Shown one piece after another: positions 9,601 to 17,993 of a stretch of DNA of 50,726 nt. The notes under the pieces were generated by a model. That model ran no database searches. It had not been told where the DNA came from and saw only the letters and a list, made by a program, of their open reading frames with translations. The stretch's first letter is position 1; each line of letters starts with the position of its first letter. The translations under genes were made by a program, and so were the position numbers. Source of the DNA: Sphingobacterium sp. (GTDB taxonomy: Bacteria > Bacteroidota > Bacteroidia > Sphingobacteriales > Sphingobacteriaceae). The stretch lies in contig JAQZAZ010000024.1 of assembly GCA_029239355.1 (NCBI GenBank), positions 1 through 50,726 on the forward strand. The letters are read 5' to 3'.

Positions 9601-10170
9601 ACACTCTATGGCATCACGGCAGCAGCCGAAGAACAGGCTGCCGTTGTCGCCAATTACCTTCAAGGTGATATCAGTAGCTATTATAAGGGGAGCTTATTTA
9701 TGAATATTATCAAGATTCAAGGTTTTGACCTATGCAGTATAGGCTTGGCTGAAGCTCCAAATGAGGAATATGAAGAAATTGTCTTTATCGATAAAGCCAA
9801 GAGATATTATAAGAAGTGTATTATCCACAATGATAGGCTTGTTGGTGCCATACTGATTGGTGACAAAAACGAATTCCTGGAATTCAAAAACTTGATTGCA
9901 AATAAAATTGAATTGAGCGAAATGCGTTTACAGCTTTTACGCAGCGGGACACCCAAAGAAGCTGTTACAGGGAAATTGGTGTGTTCCTGTAGCCAGGTTG
10001 GTGAGGGTAATCTGATCAGACGAATGAGCGATGGATGTACTGATTTTCAAGAATTATGTACTTCTACAGGGGCAGGTACAGGTTGTGGTTCGTGCCGACC
10101 GGAAGTGAAGAGCATTCTAGAGAACTATATCATTGATAATGAAAAAGAGGCACAACTTTATGCAAAGTAA
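6649..10170 (+). CDS. Fusion protein: assimilatory nitrate reductase + NirB-like FAD/NAD reductase + BFD [2Fe-2S]
   Basis: Reduces nitrate to nitrite in the cytoplasm, probably taking electrons directly from NAD(P)H. The 1173-residue chain has three parts. Residues 1 to about 690 are a Mo-bisPGD reductase of the NarB/NasA type: the [4Fe-4S] ligands Cys13, Cys16, Cys20 and Cys48 are present, and Cys142 in SRLCMSSAVAAYK is the expected Mo ligand. There is no Tat signal. Residues about 706-1095 are a pyridine-nucleotide-disulfide-type reductase with an FAD motif (IIGAGAGAHG, near 711) and an NAD motif (VGGGLLGLEMA, near 852). Residues 1112-1149 are a BFD-like [2Fe-2S] domain with Cys1112, Cys1114, Cys1146 and Cys1149. 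The last two modules match the N-terminal half of NirB. The fusion reading frame is continuous. Confidence 0.9.
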   Translation: MNKKLNNVYKSTCCYCGVGCGVEITVEKNQLISVAGDTQHPVNQGKLCSKGMNLQYTVNDRTDRLLYPQMRYHRSAPLQRVSWDDAMERTAAVFRALIAKYGPDSVAFYASGQCLTEEYYILNKLVKGFIGTNNIDTNSRLCMSSAVAAYKKTLGEDSVPICYDDIEIADCFLVTGANPAWCHPILWRRVEAHKAKNPETKIIVIDPRVTDTCALADLHLQINPGTDIVLNYALGRLLIEQGDVDLDFIEHHTEGYAPYKERVFERTLLESAAICGVAAEDIERAASYIGESKSFLSMWTMGLNQSVVGVNKNLSLIALNLITGKIGKPGSGPFSLTGQPNAMGGREVGGLANLLPAHRDMDNKTHRDELQQFWSGTIISGKPGLTATEMFEALADGRLKAIWILCTNPLTSMPNVRLVEKALHKAKFVVVQEISNKPQTLAFADVILPAAAWAEKEGTMTNSERRISHLHKAIDPPGEARPDAEIFSLFAEKMGFKGFAYQTPQDIYKEHVQLTVGTSITVQGLDYTLIDSLNTVQWPFNLDKKKGTARLFVDNKFHTVSGRAQLHSPPVQYLSEMPDLNFPFILTTGRIRDQWHTMSKTGKVSKLNQHIENAFLEIHPSDAASLDLRDGQLTNIYSLRGEVRVRARVSNSIKPGVVFLPMHWGKILGSDLNRANNLTNDLVDPISKEPDFKFCAVRVEKHIKKKERIVIIGAGAGAHGFVRSFRELNGDDEIVIFSNENTPFYNRVMLPHYVSGELKWEQLVKMQDAEEAALRIQHIRAVQVTAIDRDKKCVYDSRGIKTNYDVLILATGSRPSLPRHVPQLPGIFTMRSRTDADRLIKYLPKEAHVVIVGGGLLGLEMAASLRENGTKITIIQRVSRFLNRQLDPLGSQLLHEQMVDLGCDIFYNDEVQLYCGRNKLTKIELKSGRQIKCDAVILAIGTTPNIELAKEANLLCQRGVVVDQHMKTSDSAIYAIGEIAEFEGTLYGITAAAEEQAAVVANYLQGDISSYYKGSLFMNIIKIQGFDLCSIGLAEAPNEEYEEIVFIDKAKRYYKKCIIHNDRLVGAILIGDKNEFLEFKNLIANKIELSEMRLQLLRSGTPKEAVTGKLVCSCSQVGEGNLIRRMSDGCTDFQELCTSTGAGTGCGSCRPEVKSILENYIIDNEKEAQLYAK
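10143..10149 (+). promoter_or_regulatory. Ribosome binding site deciding the rubredoxin-protein start
   Basis: AAAAGAGG-type purine run lies about 10 bases before the ATG at 10160. It favours this start over the in-frame ATG at 10133, which would overlap the preceding gene by 38 bases and add nine residues with no homology-like character. Confidence 0.4.
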
Positions 10171-11632
10171 TATAATCAACACGGAGCAATTTGTTAAAAT
10201 TAATCTTACGGGTGGTGCAATCTCTACGGGCGAACTCGTCAACCTATTAGAGCCTTTAGCCGAAGCCGGTATAAAGGAGGTTAAGTTTGGCAGCCGGCAG
10301 CAGCTTTATTTCCGTGTTAACGATACTCAGTTTGAAGAACTGGAATACACCCTGCTCAGTTTGGATTTTCATTATGAATTTGGACATGACATCCATCCGA
10401 ATATTGTTAGCTCCTACGTGGCCGACGGTATTTTCAATCAGAGTGCATGGATACGGGAAGGGGTTTATAAAGATATTTTGGACAGTTTTGATTTCAACCC
10501 CAGATTAAAGGTAAATATTGTCGATGCCAGCCAGTCCCTTGTACCCTATTATACCGGTAATCTCAATTTCATCACCTCTGAGCTTAGCAATTATTGGCAC
10601 CTACAACTTCGGTTTCCAAAAAGCAGCTTATTTTATACCTGGTCCGACCTGGTGAATACCGATGATATTGCAATGCTAAGCCAATTGTTGGAGCCAATGA
10701 TGCTCGGGATGTCAGTCAAAAACGCGAGCGACGGACAGCAACTCGGGCAAAAATTGGAAGAGCTCACAGCTTCATCTGGAAAATTTTTGTTTCAACCTGT
10801 CGGGCAACCCTTTTCGGAACCAGCCTTTAAGCTCCCCTATTATGAAGGGTTCAATGCTTATCAAGATCGATTATGGTTGGGTGTCTACAGGCGTTCCGAA
10901 ACGTTTTCAATTGCTTTTTTACGTGATATATGCAACCTATGTCTACAACATAGGATTGGCCAATTGTATACCACTCCGTGGAAATCTATTATTGTCAAGG
11001 ATATACAGCCTGCTACCCGTTCATCCTGGGATCTTATATTGGACCAACACAGGATCAATTTACGCCATGCCCTCAACGAGCTCAATTGGATGACCGATGA
11101 TTTTGATCCCAGTGCCTTAGCTATCAAACAGGAATTGGTACATCGAATGAATTGGTTGGATATTCGTACCTACAAACTCTGTTTTGGTATTAAAATGCAG
11201 CCCAAAACTGGTATTTGGGGATCTATAATTTTACGTTTCATCAGCGCTACTGAGCATAAATCCTGGTTTGAAGTGCAGCACACACGGGACTTTAACCCCA
11301 ATTCACGGGATTTTCTCACCTACCGAAAACCTGTGGAGCGCGCCCAACTTATCGATGTTATTTTGGACTTATGTGAGGATTTTTATAAACTTCAAAGCAA
11401 TTTGGCGACACAGCAGTTAATTGAAACTACACCAGTCCAGGTCTTTGAAGAACCTGTCAGTTTAATTACGCTTTATCAATGTCAGGCTTGTCAAACAATT
11501 TATGACCCAACATGGGGAGATAGTACACAAGATATTGTTGCTGGTACTTCATTTGACGAGTTGCCCGCCACCTACTGCTGCAGCATTTGTGAGAGTAGTA
11601 AGTTAACATTTAGCAAGGTGCTGATAAAATAA
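10160..11632 (+). CDS. Siroheme-site-less sulfite/nitrite-reductase-like protein with C-terminal rubredoxin
   Basis: Probably an electron-transfer partner of the nitrate reductase. With the start at 10160 it has 490 residues and overlaps the preceding stop by 11 bases. Residues about 12-65 resemble the ferredoxin-like half-domain of nitrite/sulfite reductases (EAGIKEVKFGSRQQLYFRV, compare the usual RxTxRQ strand). The middle part would fill the catalytic-domain position, but the four cysteines that carry [4Fe-4S]-siroheme (C-x5-C and C-x3-C) are absent; only a CNLC pair and isolated cysteines are seen. Residues 441-477 are a rubredoxin: Cys441, Cys444, the YDP and FDELP motifs, Cys474 and Cys477. 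It is therefore unlikely to reduce nitrite itself. Confidence 0.82.
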   Translation: MQSNIINTEQFVKINLTGGAISTGELVNLLEPLAEAGIKEVKFGSRQQLYFRVNDTQFEELEYTLLSLDFHYEFGHDIHPNIVSSYVADGIFNQSAWIREGVYKDILDSFDFNPRLKVNIVDASQSLVPYYTGNLNFITSELSNYWHLQLRFPKSSLFYTWSDLVNTDDIAMLSQLLEPMMLGMSVKNASDGQQLGQKLEELTASSGKFLFQPVGQPFSEPAFKLPYYEGFNAYQDRLWLGVYRRSETFSIAFLRDICNLCLQHRIGQLYTTPWKSIIVKDIQPATRSSWDLILDQHRINLRHALNELNWMTDDFDPSALAIKQELVHRMNWLDIRTYKLCFGIKMQPKTGIWGSIILRFISATEHKSWFEVQHTRDFNPNSRDFLTYRKPVERAQLIDVILDLCEDFYKLQSNLATQQLIETTPVQVFEEPVSLITLYQCQACQTIYDPTWGDSTQDIVAGTSFDELPATYCCSICESSKLTFSKVLIK

Positions 11633-11811
11633 GATGGCCCGCAAACCCAATCCTCGCTGTACTTGTTGCTTATATTGCTTTCCATAAGGTACGCGCGAAC
11701 AGAGACATCGATATACCACTAGGATGGTACGGCGAGACCTACTTTTTTTCAATGTTAACTGCCACGAATTGAATAGTTGTTGATATTGAAAAATTTGTCG
11801 ATAAACATAGA

Positions 11812-11855
11812 CTTTAACTGTGGGGTGTTAGTCGTGGTGATGACCGCAGTTAAAG
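11812..11855. terminator. Long-loop hairpin at the end of the hydrolase gene
   Basis: CTTTAACTGTGG (11812-11823) pairs with CCGCAGTTAAAG (11844-11855) with one G-T pair and a 20-base loop. The right arm covers the hydrolase stop codon at 11850-11852, so this is probably the end structure of that minus-strand transcript. There is no strong T-run. The 217 bp between the convergent genes hold nothing else I can identify. Confidence 0.35.
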
Positions 11856-12956
11856 CCTTATTAAAAAATCTTTGAGTACCTTCAAAAAGTCTTCTGGGCA
11901 TGAAAAGTGTACATTGTGATCAGCACAATCAAATAGCTGGTGTTGTACCAAATCCGGGTGTAGGGATTTTAACCGTCGATTGCCTTCCTGTGCGTCAAAA
12001 GAATCATTTTCGCCAATGGCGTCTATTAGCAATATAGGGACGCGCAATGAACGGTAAGTTGCAATGGGGTTTATCCGTACAATAGAAGAAGCATATCGGC
12101 TAATTTCCGAAGGCTTATTTAATACCTGAGTATAATGTGTACTATCCTGCATATTCATATACGCATTGAGGCCATGGTATAAAAAGCTATTGTTGTCTTT
12201 ATGTTTTATAGAACCAAAGATTTGCCATTGCTGCGCTGAGCCATCAATCTGATCTATGTTTTTATAAATTTCAAAGTCTGATCTATAGACATCAAAAAGC
12301 AATTTTTGAACTTCTACTGGCGGTTCCAACGACTCAAAGAAGGTATTTATTTGAGCTGCATCCATTTGTTTAAATAAAGATTTGAAAGGGACCGAACCAC
12401 CGTCCTCCAGCACCAATGCATTCACCCGATCGGGATACTTATCATAAAAAGCTGTCGCGAGGTAACCGCCCCTTGAGAACCCTCCCACTACTGCATTCTT
12501 AATTTGCAGTTTATCCATCACTGCTGCCAGATCATCGGCAAAATCCCAGAAATCCAGGTCGCGATCTGGTATCGTTGTTAATCCATGACCATAATGATCG
12601 ACAGACAACACACAGTACCCTGCCTTAACTAGTGATTCCGCAAAGGGATAAAAGTCATAGGCAGACAATAAACTTCCCGGTAACCAGACAAATACTTTGT
12701 CCGTATTACTGCCCCATCTGAGATAAGAGATACGGTGATTAGCGCCCTGGACAGTGCCCCTATGCTCTTTTTCAAATCTATCGAAAGTGTTTTGGGCTAG
12801 TTTATATTTTTCATACAGAGCAGTGTCCATGACCTGCGCATGGACTGACGAAATAAACAATAGGATCCCAACAACGAAATTGCTAATATGGAGCATGCGA
12901 AATAAATAACGGGTTGTAAATTCTTGCATAAAGTTAACAATTTTTTTGCTGTTCAT
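11850..12956 (-). CDS. Exported alpha/beta hydrolase
   Basis: A serine hydrolase directed to the periplasm or membrane. The 368-residue reading has a hydrophobic signal segment at about residues 23-41 ending in SSVHAQ; the true start could be Met10 or Met21 instead of Met1. The fold markers are clear: an oxyanion-type strand (VFVWLPGSLLSAYDFYPFAE), the nucleophile elbow GFSRGG with Ser161, an acid in the strand ILLIDAIGENDSFD, and a C-terminal His in FDCADHNVHFS. The natural ester or amide substrate is unknown. It is transcribed divergently from the sigma factor gene, sharing 120 bp. Confidence 0.85.
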   Translation of the reverse strand: MNSKKIVNFMQEFTTRYLFRMLHISNFVVGILLFISSVHAQVMDTALYEKYKLAQNTFDRFEKEHRGTVQGANHRISYLRWGSNTDKVFVWLPGSLLSAYDFYPFAESLVKAGYCVLSVDHYGHGLTTIPDRDLDFWDFADDLAAVMDKLQIKNAVVGGFSRGGYLATAFYDKYPDRVNALVLEDGGSVPFKSLFKQMDAAQINTFFESLEPPVEVQKLLFDVYRSDFEIYKNIDQIDGSAQQWQIFGSIKHKDNNSFLYHGLNAYMNMQDSTHYTQVLNKPSEISRYASSIVRINPIATYRSLRVPILLIDAIGENDSFDAQEGNRRLKSLHPDLVQHQLFDCADHNVHFSCPEDFLKVLKDFLIRL

Positions 12957-13014
12957 AGAAGACTCATTTGGGTGCCTGGATAATAATAACGATGATCGTT
13001 TAAATCCAACATAA

Positions 13015-13047
13015 ATTGCCTTTCCTAAAAAATAAACCCTAAATTTG
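13015..13047 (+). promoter_or_regulatory. Bacteroidota promoter for the sigma factor gene
   Basis: The -7 box TAAATTTG (13040-13047) matches TAnnTTTG exactly, and ATTG (13015-13018) sits 21 bases upstream at the -33 position. The ATG follows 29 bases after the box. This suggests transcription of the sigma factor by the housekeeping sigma. Confidence 0.55.
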
Positions 13048-13076
13048 AAAAATCAACACTTAACTAAGTTATTACC

Positions 13077-13604
13077 ATGAATGTAGATCATGTCAGGCAA
13101 TTGTTTACCCAGCTTTATGAAGAAAATTGGGTGAAGTTGTATGTGCATGTATTTCGGATGTTGGAAGATCGTGATGAGGCCCGTGATATTGTACAGGAAA
13201 TCTTTACCAACCTTTGGGAAAGAATGGACGGGCTAGAGATTCAGCATTCTTATCAGGCCTATCTTTTTCGTTCGGCGCGTAACCTCGTGATCAACCGTAT
13301 GGCTAGTCAGGATGTAGGGCGGAAATATGAAAATTACCTCGAACATGCAGCTCCAGTCTTTGATATCATGCCTGATGAACTGTTAAGGGAAAAGGAATTG
13401 GCGCAACAAATCGAGAATGCCATCGAACGGCTCCCGCGTAAAATGGCCCTCATTTTTAAAAAAAGTCGTTATGAACAACGTAGTTATCTGGAGATTGCCA
13501 AAGAACTCGAAATTTCAGAACAGACGGTTAAGAAGCAGATCTACAATGCATTAACTGTTCTTCGAAAAAAAATACGTACTATTTTCATTTTTTTCTACCA
13601 CTAA
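13077..13604 (+). CDS. ECF RNA polymerase sigma factor, FecI-like
   Basis: A 175-residue sigma-70-family factor of the type that controls SusC/SusD uptake genes in Bacteroidota. Region 2 occupies about residues 8-75 (EARDIVQEIFTNLWERM, SYQAYLFRSARNLVINRM), and region 4 about 108-165 (IENAIERLPRKMALIFKKSR with the helix-turn-helix SYLEIAKELEISEQTVKKQI). The linker is short, as in ECF factors. It is followed 45 bp later by a FecR-like gene and then a TonB receptor with an STN domain, the standard surface-signalling arrangement. Confidence 0.93.
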   Translation: MNVDHVRQLFTQLYEENWVKLYVHVFRMLEDRDEARDIVQEIFTNLWERMDGLEIQHSYQAYLFRSARNLVINRMASQDVGRKYENYLEHAAPVFDIMPDELLREKELAQQIENAIERLPRKMALIFKKSRYEQRSYLEIAKELEISEQTVKKQIYNALTVLRKKIRTIFIFFYH

Positions 13605-13649
13605 TGCTGCCTTTTCCTGTCTTCTAAGCAGTAAACAGTACAACTGCCC

Positions 13650-14708
13650 ATGAAGCAACCATTAACAAAACAATTATTGCAAAAGTATAAGCAAGGCCTA
13701 TGTAGTTCGGAAGAAATTGCTTTTATCGAGAGCTGGTACAATGCCCTGGCAAAAAAGAACAATGCGAAGGTAATTCCTGAACTTGACCTTGCAGTCGAAG
13801 ATCAGTATTTTCAAGACACCCTATTCGCAGCCCAATCAGCTTCCAAACGTTACAAGTGGGCCTATCTAAAAGTGGCGGCCAGCATTGTTATCCTCCTGAC
13901 GACGGCGTTCGCAATTTACTTCTTCTCTGGCAATCCACCGAAGCAACAACAACCGCAATTACCTTTTAGTGTCGGACAGTTTCAGGCGAATCTTTTGATT
14001 GGAAATCAACTAGTCACACTGAATGATAAACAGCATCTGAGTAACACATTGGCTGGTCAGCACAGCACGCAAAAATGGATCGTCCAAACCAAAAGAGGGC
14101 AGGAGTATCAAATGCAGCTTCCAGATGGAACCACCGTATGGCTAAACGCCGACAGTAAACTGGAAGTCGCCGAACATTATAACCAGCACAAACGGACGGT
14201 ATTCCTTCAGGGCGAAGCCTATTTTAAAGTAGCTAAAAATAAAGACAGACCTTTTATTGTGCACGTACAGGGAACACAAATTGAAGCGCTGGGAACTGCT
14301 TTCAATGTGCGTTTGTATAAAAATGAAACACCAATGTTAACCACAACGCTCGATGAAGGAAAAATACGGGTCACAAACGCAGACCACCAACAGGTCTTGC
14401 ATCCAGGGCAAAAGATTGAACTGAACCTAAGCAACGGAAGCTTCCAGCTCCACAGTGTGAGCAATCAACCTGCTGTGACTGCCTGGAAAGATGGTTACTT
14501 TGAATTCGATCAGACACCCTTACCGCAGATTATGGCTGACTTGGCACGATGGTACAACTTTACCTATACCCTCTCACCTACCTATAAAAATAAAGTTCTT
14601 AGCGGGAAGATCAGCAAGCAGCAACCTTTTGAGGAAATGCTCCACATTTTGCGCTTTGCAGGTATCAACTATAGAATCGATAAGGATCACCTGTTACTTA
14701 TCCCCTAA
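13650..14708 (+). CDS. FecR-family anti-sigma factor
   Basis: Inner-membrane regulator that holds the sigma factor and receives a signal from the outer-membrane receptor. The 352-residue protein has a cytoplasmic N-terminal helical part (1-68) and one membrane helix (about 70-91, YLKVAASIVILLTTAFAIYF). A periplasmic FecR domain follows (about 150-255, with QLPDGTTVWLNADSKLEV and VFLQGEAYFKVAKNKDRPF), then a C-terminal DUF4974-like domain (about 278-352). All are in the usual order. It lies between the sigma factor and the STN-containing SusC. Confidence 0.93.
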   Translation: MKQPLTKQLLQKYKQGLCSSEEIAFIESWYNALAKKNNAKVIPELDLAVEDQYFQDTLFAAQSASKRYKWAYLKVAASIVILLTTAFAIYFFSGNPPKQQQPQLPFSVGQFQANLLIGNQLVTLNDKQHLSNTLAGQHSTQKWIVQTKRGQEYQMQLPDGTTVWLNADSKLEVAEHYNQHKRTVFLQGEAYFKVAKNKDRPFIVHVQGTQIEALGTAFNVRLYKNETPMLTTTLDEGKIRVTNADHQQVLHPGQKIELNLSNGSFQLHSVSNQPAVTAWKDGYFEFDQTPLPQIMADLARWYNFTYTLSPTYKNKVLSGKISKQQPFEEMLHILRFAGINYRIDKDHLLLIP

Positions 14709-14747
14709 CCAAATCAACGGACAAACGAATTCTTAATCTAATACCCT

Positions 14748-17700
14748 ATGAAACACTCTGTAAAAGCATTATTATTCATGCTGATGCATGTCAATGGCTA
14801 TGCCTTTAGCCAGCATCCCGGTAATGCGCCCGATCACATTCCATTTAAGCAGCTTGTCAAGTCTATCGAGCAGCGTAGCCAGTACCGTTTTGTCTATGAT
14901 CCCAATGAAATCAATCCGGATCTTGCCTTGACTGTCAATCTCGCTGATAAAGATATTCCAGCTCTGCTTAAACAGGCTTTTTCCACTAAAGGAATCCGTT
15001 ATAATATTGTCAAAAATACCATTGTCCTCCAGGGTACTAAAACAGCCAAAGCACAACAAATGATTATCACAGGCCGGATACGTAATACGGCCGGCATAGC
15101 CTTGGAAGGTGTCAGTGTACGTGTAAAAAATAAAGTATTCAGCACGGTTACTGATGCCAATGGACGCTTTAGTATAAATGGATTACAGTCCAATGATGTG
15201 ATCCTATTAAGTTATGTAGGCTACCGTAGCAAAGAAGTTAATATTACGGATGCAGAGCCGCTTGAACTGAGCCTTGACGCTGATCCTGGTAACCTTGATG
15301 AAGTGGTTGTCATCGGCTATGGCACCTCCTCAATACGCAAAAATACAGGGTCCATATCCAGTATCACGAGCAAAGAGATCGGAGCTCAACCGGTGTTGGA
15401 TCCGCTTGCCGCATTGCAGGGTCGTGTTGCAGGTCTGAACATTGCTTCCAATTCAGGATTGCCCGGTAGTTCCTTTCAGGTACAGCTCCGGGGCGTAAAT
15501 TCCCTGAGCAATGGCAGTAGTCCGCTTTACATTATTGATGGCATTCCATTTTCCGATGAGAGCATGAATCAATTTAACGCGGCTAATGGTAAGCAGAGCC
15601 CTCTCAGTTTGATCAATCCCAAAGATATTGAACGTATTGATGTGCTTAAGGATGCCGATGCAACTGCCATATATGGTTCCCGTGGTGGCAATGGGGTCAT
15701 TCTGATTACAACAAAAAAAGGAAACAGCGGCGGGTTGAAAATTGATTTTAATGCCAACCTCGGTACAGGGAAAGCGATCCGCAACCTCAAGATGCTCAAT
15801 ACCGAACAATACCTACAGATCCGAAAAGAAGCATTTCAAAACGATAGCTTTACACCAACAATAGACAACGCACCAGATCTCTTGACCTGGAGCCCGGCAG
15901 CATATAGCGACTGGCAGAAACAGTTTTATGGCGCCAGTGCTCCTTTCTCCACCTACCAGCTTTCATTTTCCGGTGGTAATGAATACACACAATATCTTGC
16001 CAGTGCTAACTTCAATAGACAGGGAGATCCACTTCCAGGCAATCTTAGTTATCAACGTGGCGGTGCACTGATGAATCTGTCCACACAATCCAAAGACCAG
16101 CGGTTTAAATTAAATGGTAGTTTTAACTTAAACCTGGACCGGAATAATAGTGTGCCAACGGATATAGCCCAGTTTTATAACCTTGCACCCAATTACCCTT
16201 TGTATGATGAACAGGGAGCTTATTACTGGTTTCAACAGGCCTTGCAGAATCCAGCGGCCTATATGGAACGCTCGAGTCTGTCAAAATCAAAATCCCTGCT
16301 GGCCAATTTTTCCGCTGAATATGCTGTCCTGCCTGAGTTGATTGCCAAGGTTAGCGTGGGTTATAATCTCAAAAGTATGGACCAAACAGCCTTACTGCCC
16401 CAGCGGGGTTTTAATCCCTTGACAAGTACAGGTTCGATGGCTTCTTACGGGAATTCAGATTATAATTCGTATATCGTTGAACCGCAAATTAATTATAGCA
16501 AAGGTTTTGGAAAGCATGAATTAAAGTTCCTTTTAGGGGGTACTTGGCAACAGCGGGTGAGCGAGGGCAAGTACTTAGAAGGTAACAGTTATCCAAGTGA
16601 CTCTCAGCTCGAAAATATTGATGCTGCTGGGACTATCGTGGTCCGAAACAATCAATATGCAGATTACCGCTATCAGTCAGCGTTTGGACGCATTAATTAT
16701 GCCTATGATGACAAATATCTATTCAATGTGAGTTACCGTAGAGACGGTTCGTCGCGTTTTGGACCCAATAATAAATACGGAAATTTTGGTTCTGTAGGTG
16801 CCGCCTGGGTATTCAGCAGTGAAGATTTTCTTCGAGATCAGACCATCCTGAGCTTCGGAAAATTGCGTGCAAGCTGGGGCGTAACCGGTAACGACCAGAT
16901 AGGCGACTACCAATACCTTGACACTTGGGGAACAGGATTCGCTTACCAGAGCATTACGGGACTCTATCCTACACGGGTTTTCAATCCTAATTTTGGATGG
17001 GAGGAAATAAAAAAGAAAGAGCTCGGACTAGATCTCGGATTCCTGAAAGACCGCATTTTTCTGACAGCCAATTATTACAACAACAGATCTGATAATCAGC
17101 TGATCAACATCGTACTAGCCCCACAGACAGGGTTCGGCTCCTATTTTGGCAATCAACCTGCGCTAATCGAAAATAAAGGCTGGGAATTTGAACTGAGCAG
17201 TAGCAATATCCAAAAAGATAAATTCAGCTGGAAAACAAATTTTAACATCACCTTTCCAAGTAATACGTTACTGGAGTATCCAGGCCTGGATAACAGCAGT
17301 GCAGCCAGAAGTTATGTCATCGGTGAGTCTACACGAATCGTGCGCGGATTCCAGTTTATGGGAGTCGATCCACAGACTGGAATAGCACAATTTCTAGATG
17401 TGGATGGTGATGGAAAAATCACTGACTTCAATGATTATGTGACTTTGGGTTCGTTGATGCCAAAATACTATGGTGGACTCAACAACAACCTGACCTATGG
17501 CGACCTCTCCTTAGGGTTTATGTTTCAGTTTGTCAAACAGGAAGGACCTTCCATCGGCTATGGCCCACAGGCCGCGACTATTGGTGGCCTGGCCAACTTG
17601 GATGAATATGTCCTGGAACGTTGGCAGAAGCCCGGTGATATCACCAATATACCACGTGCTACTGTCAACGGAGCCAATGCAGCAAATCTCGCCTACCGCA

Positions 17701-17993
17701 ACAATTATCGCTATTCTTCGGCTGTATGGGATGATGCTTCCTTTATCCGGCTGAAAAATGTATCGCTGAGCTATGATATTTCTAAATGGGCACAAAAACT
17801 CAATATCAGCAGAGCAGTGCTCCTATTTAATGCGCAGAACCTATTTACTTGGACAAGTTTTAGGGGGATGGATCCCGAGATGCCTGGTTTTGACCGCAGT
17901 TACATCTCTGATGTGAATCCCTTTGGTGCCGTTCGTACCATCGCTACACCCTCGATGCGGACCTACACCTTTGGTGCTCAGCTTACTTTCTAA
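14748..17993 (+). CDS. SusC/RagA TonB-dependent receptor with STN signalling domain
   Basis: Outer-membrane active importer that also signals through FecR. The 1081-residue protein has a signal peptide (about 1-21), an STN domain (about 32-97), a carboxypeptidase-regulatory-like beta-sandwich (about 104-170), the TonB-box/plug start EVVVIGYGTSSIRKNTGSIS (about 185-205), a plug with DADATAIYGSRGGNGVI, and a C-terminal 22-strand barrel ending in a strand finishing in QLTF. The last codon overlaps the SusD ATG (TAATG). The imported substrate is not evident; the TlpA-like gene downstream gives no carbohydrate hint. Confidence 0.94.
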   Translation: MKHSVKALLFMLMHVNGYAFSQHPGNAPDHIPFKQLVKSIEQRSQYRFVYDPNEINPDLALTVNLADKDIPALLKQAFSTKGIRYNIVKNTIVLQGTKTAKAQQMIITGRIRNTAGIALEGVSVRVKNKVFSTVTDANGRFSINGLQSNDVILLSYVGYRSKEVNITDAEPLELSLDADPGNLDEVVVIGYGTSSIRKNTGSISSITSKEIGAQPVLDPLAALQGRVAGLNIASNSGLPGSSFQVQLRGVNSLSNGSSPLYIIDGIPFSDESMNQFNAANGKQSPLSLINPKDIERIDVLKDADATAIYGSRGGNGVILITTKKGNSGGLKIDFNANLGTGKAIRNLKMLNTEQYLQIRKEAFQNDSFTPTIDNAPDLLTWSPAAYSDWQKQFYGASAPFSTYQLSFSGGNEYTQYLASANFNRQGDPLPGNLSYQRGGALMNLSTQSKDQRFKLNGSFNLNLDRNNSVPTDIAQFYNLAPNYPLYDEQGAYYWFQQALQNPAAYMERSSLSKSKSLLANFSAEYAVLPELIAKVSVGYNLKSMDQTALLPQRGFNPLTSTGSMASYGNSDYNSYIVEPQINYSKGFGKHELKFLLGGTWQQRVSEGKYLEGNSYPSDSQLENIDAAGTIVVRNNQYADYRYQSAFGRINYAYDDKYLFNVSYRRDGSSRFGPNNKYGNFGSVGAAWVFSSEDFLRDQTILSFGKLRASWGVTGNDQIGDYQYLDTWGTGFAYQSITGLYPTRVFNPNFGWEEIKKKELGLDLGFLKDRIFLTANYYNNRSDNQLINIVLAPQTGFGSYFGNQPALIENKGWEFELSSSNIQKDKFSWKTNFNITFPSNTLLEYPGLDNSSAARSYVIGESTRIVRGFQFMGVDPQTGIAQFLDVDGDGKITDFNDYVTLGSLMPKYYGGLNNNLTYGDLSLGFMFQFVKQEGPSIGYGPQAATIGGLANLDEYVLERWQKPGDITNIPRATVNGANAANLAYRNNYRYSSAVWDDASFIRLKNVSLSYDISKWAQKLNISRAVLLFNAQNLFTWTSFRGMDPEMPGFDRSYISDVNPFGAVRTIATPSMRTYTFGAQLTF

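Noticed and set aside
11634..11687. Short cysteine-rich frame (MARKPNPRCTCCLYCFP) after the rubredoxin protein
   Set aside because: Seventeen codons without a ribosome site; the cysteine pattern fits no metal site I know and may be chance.
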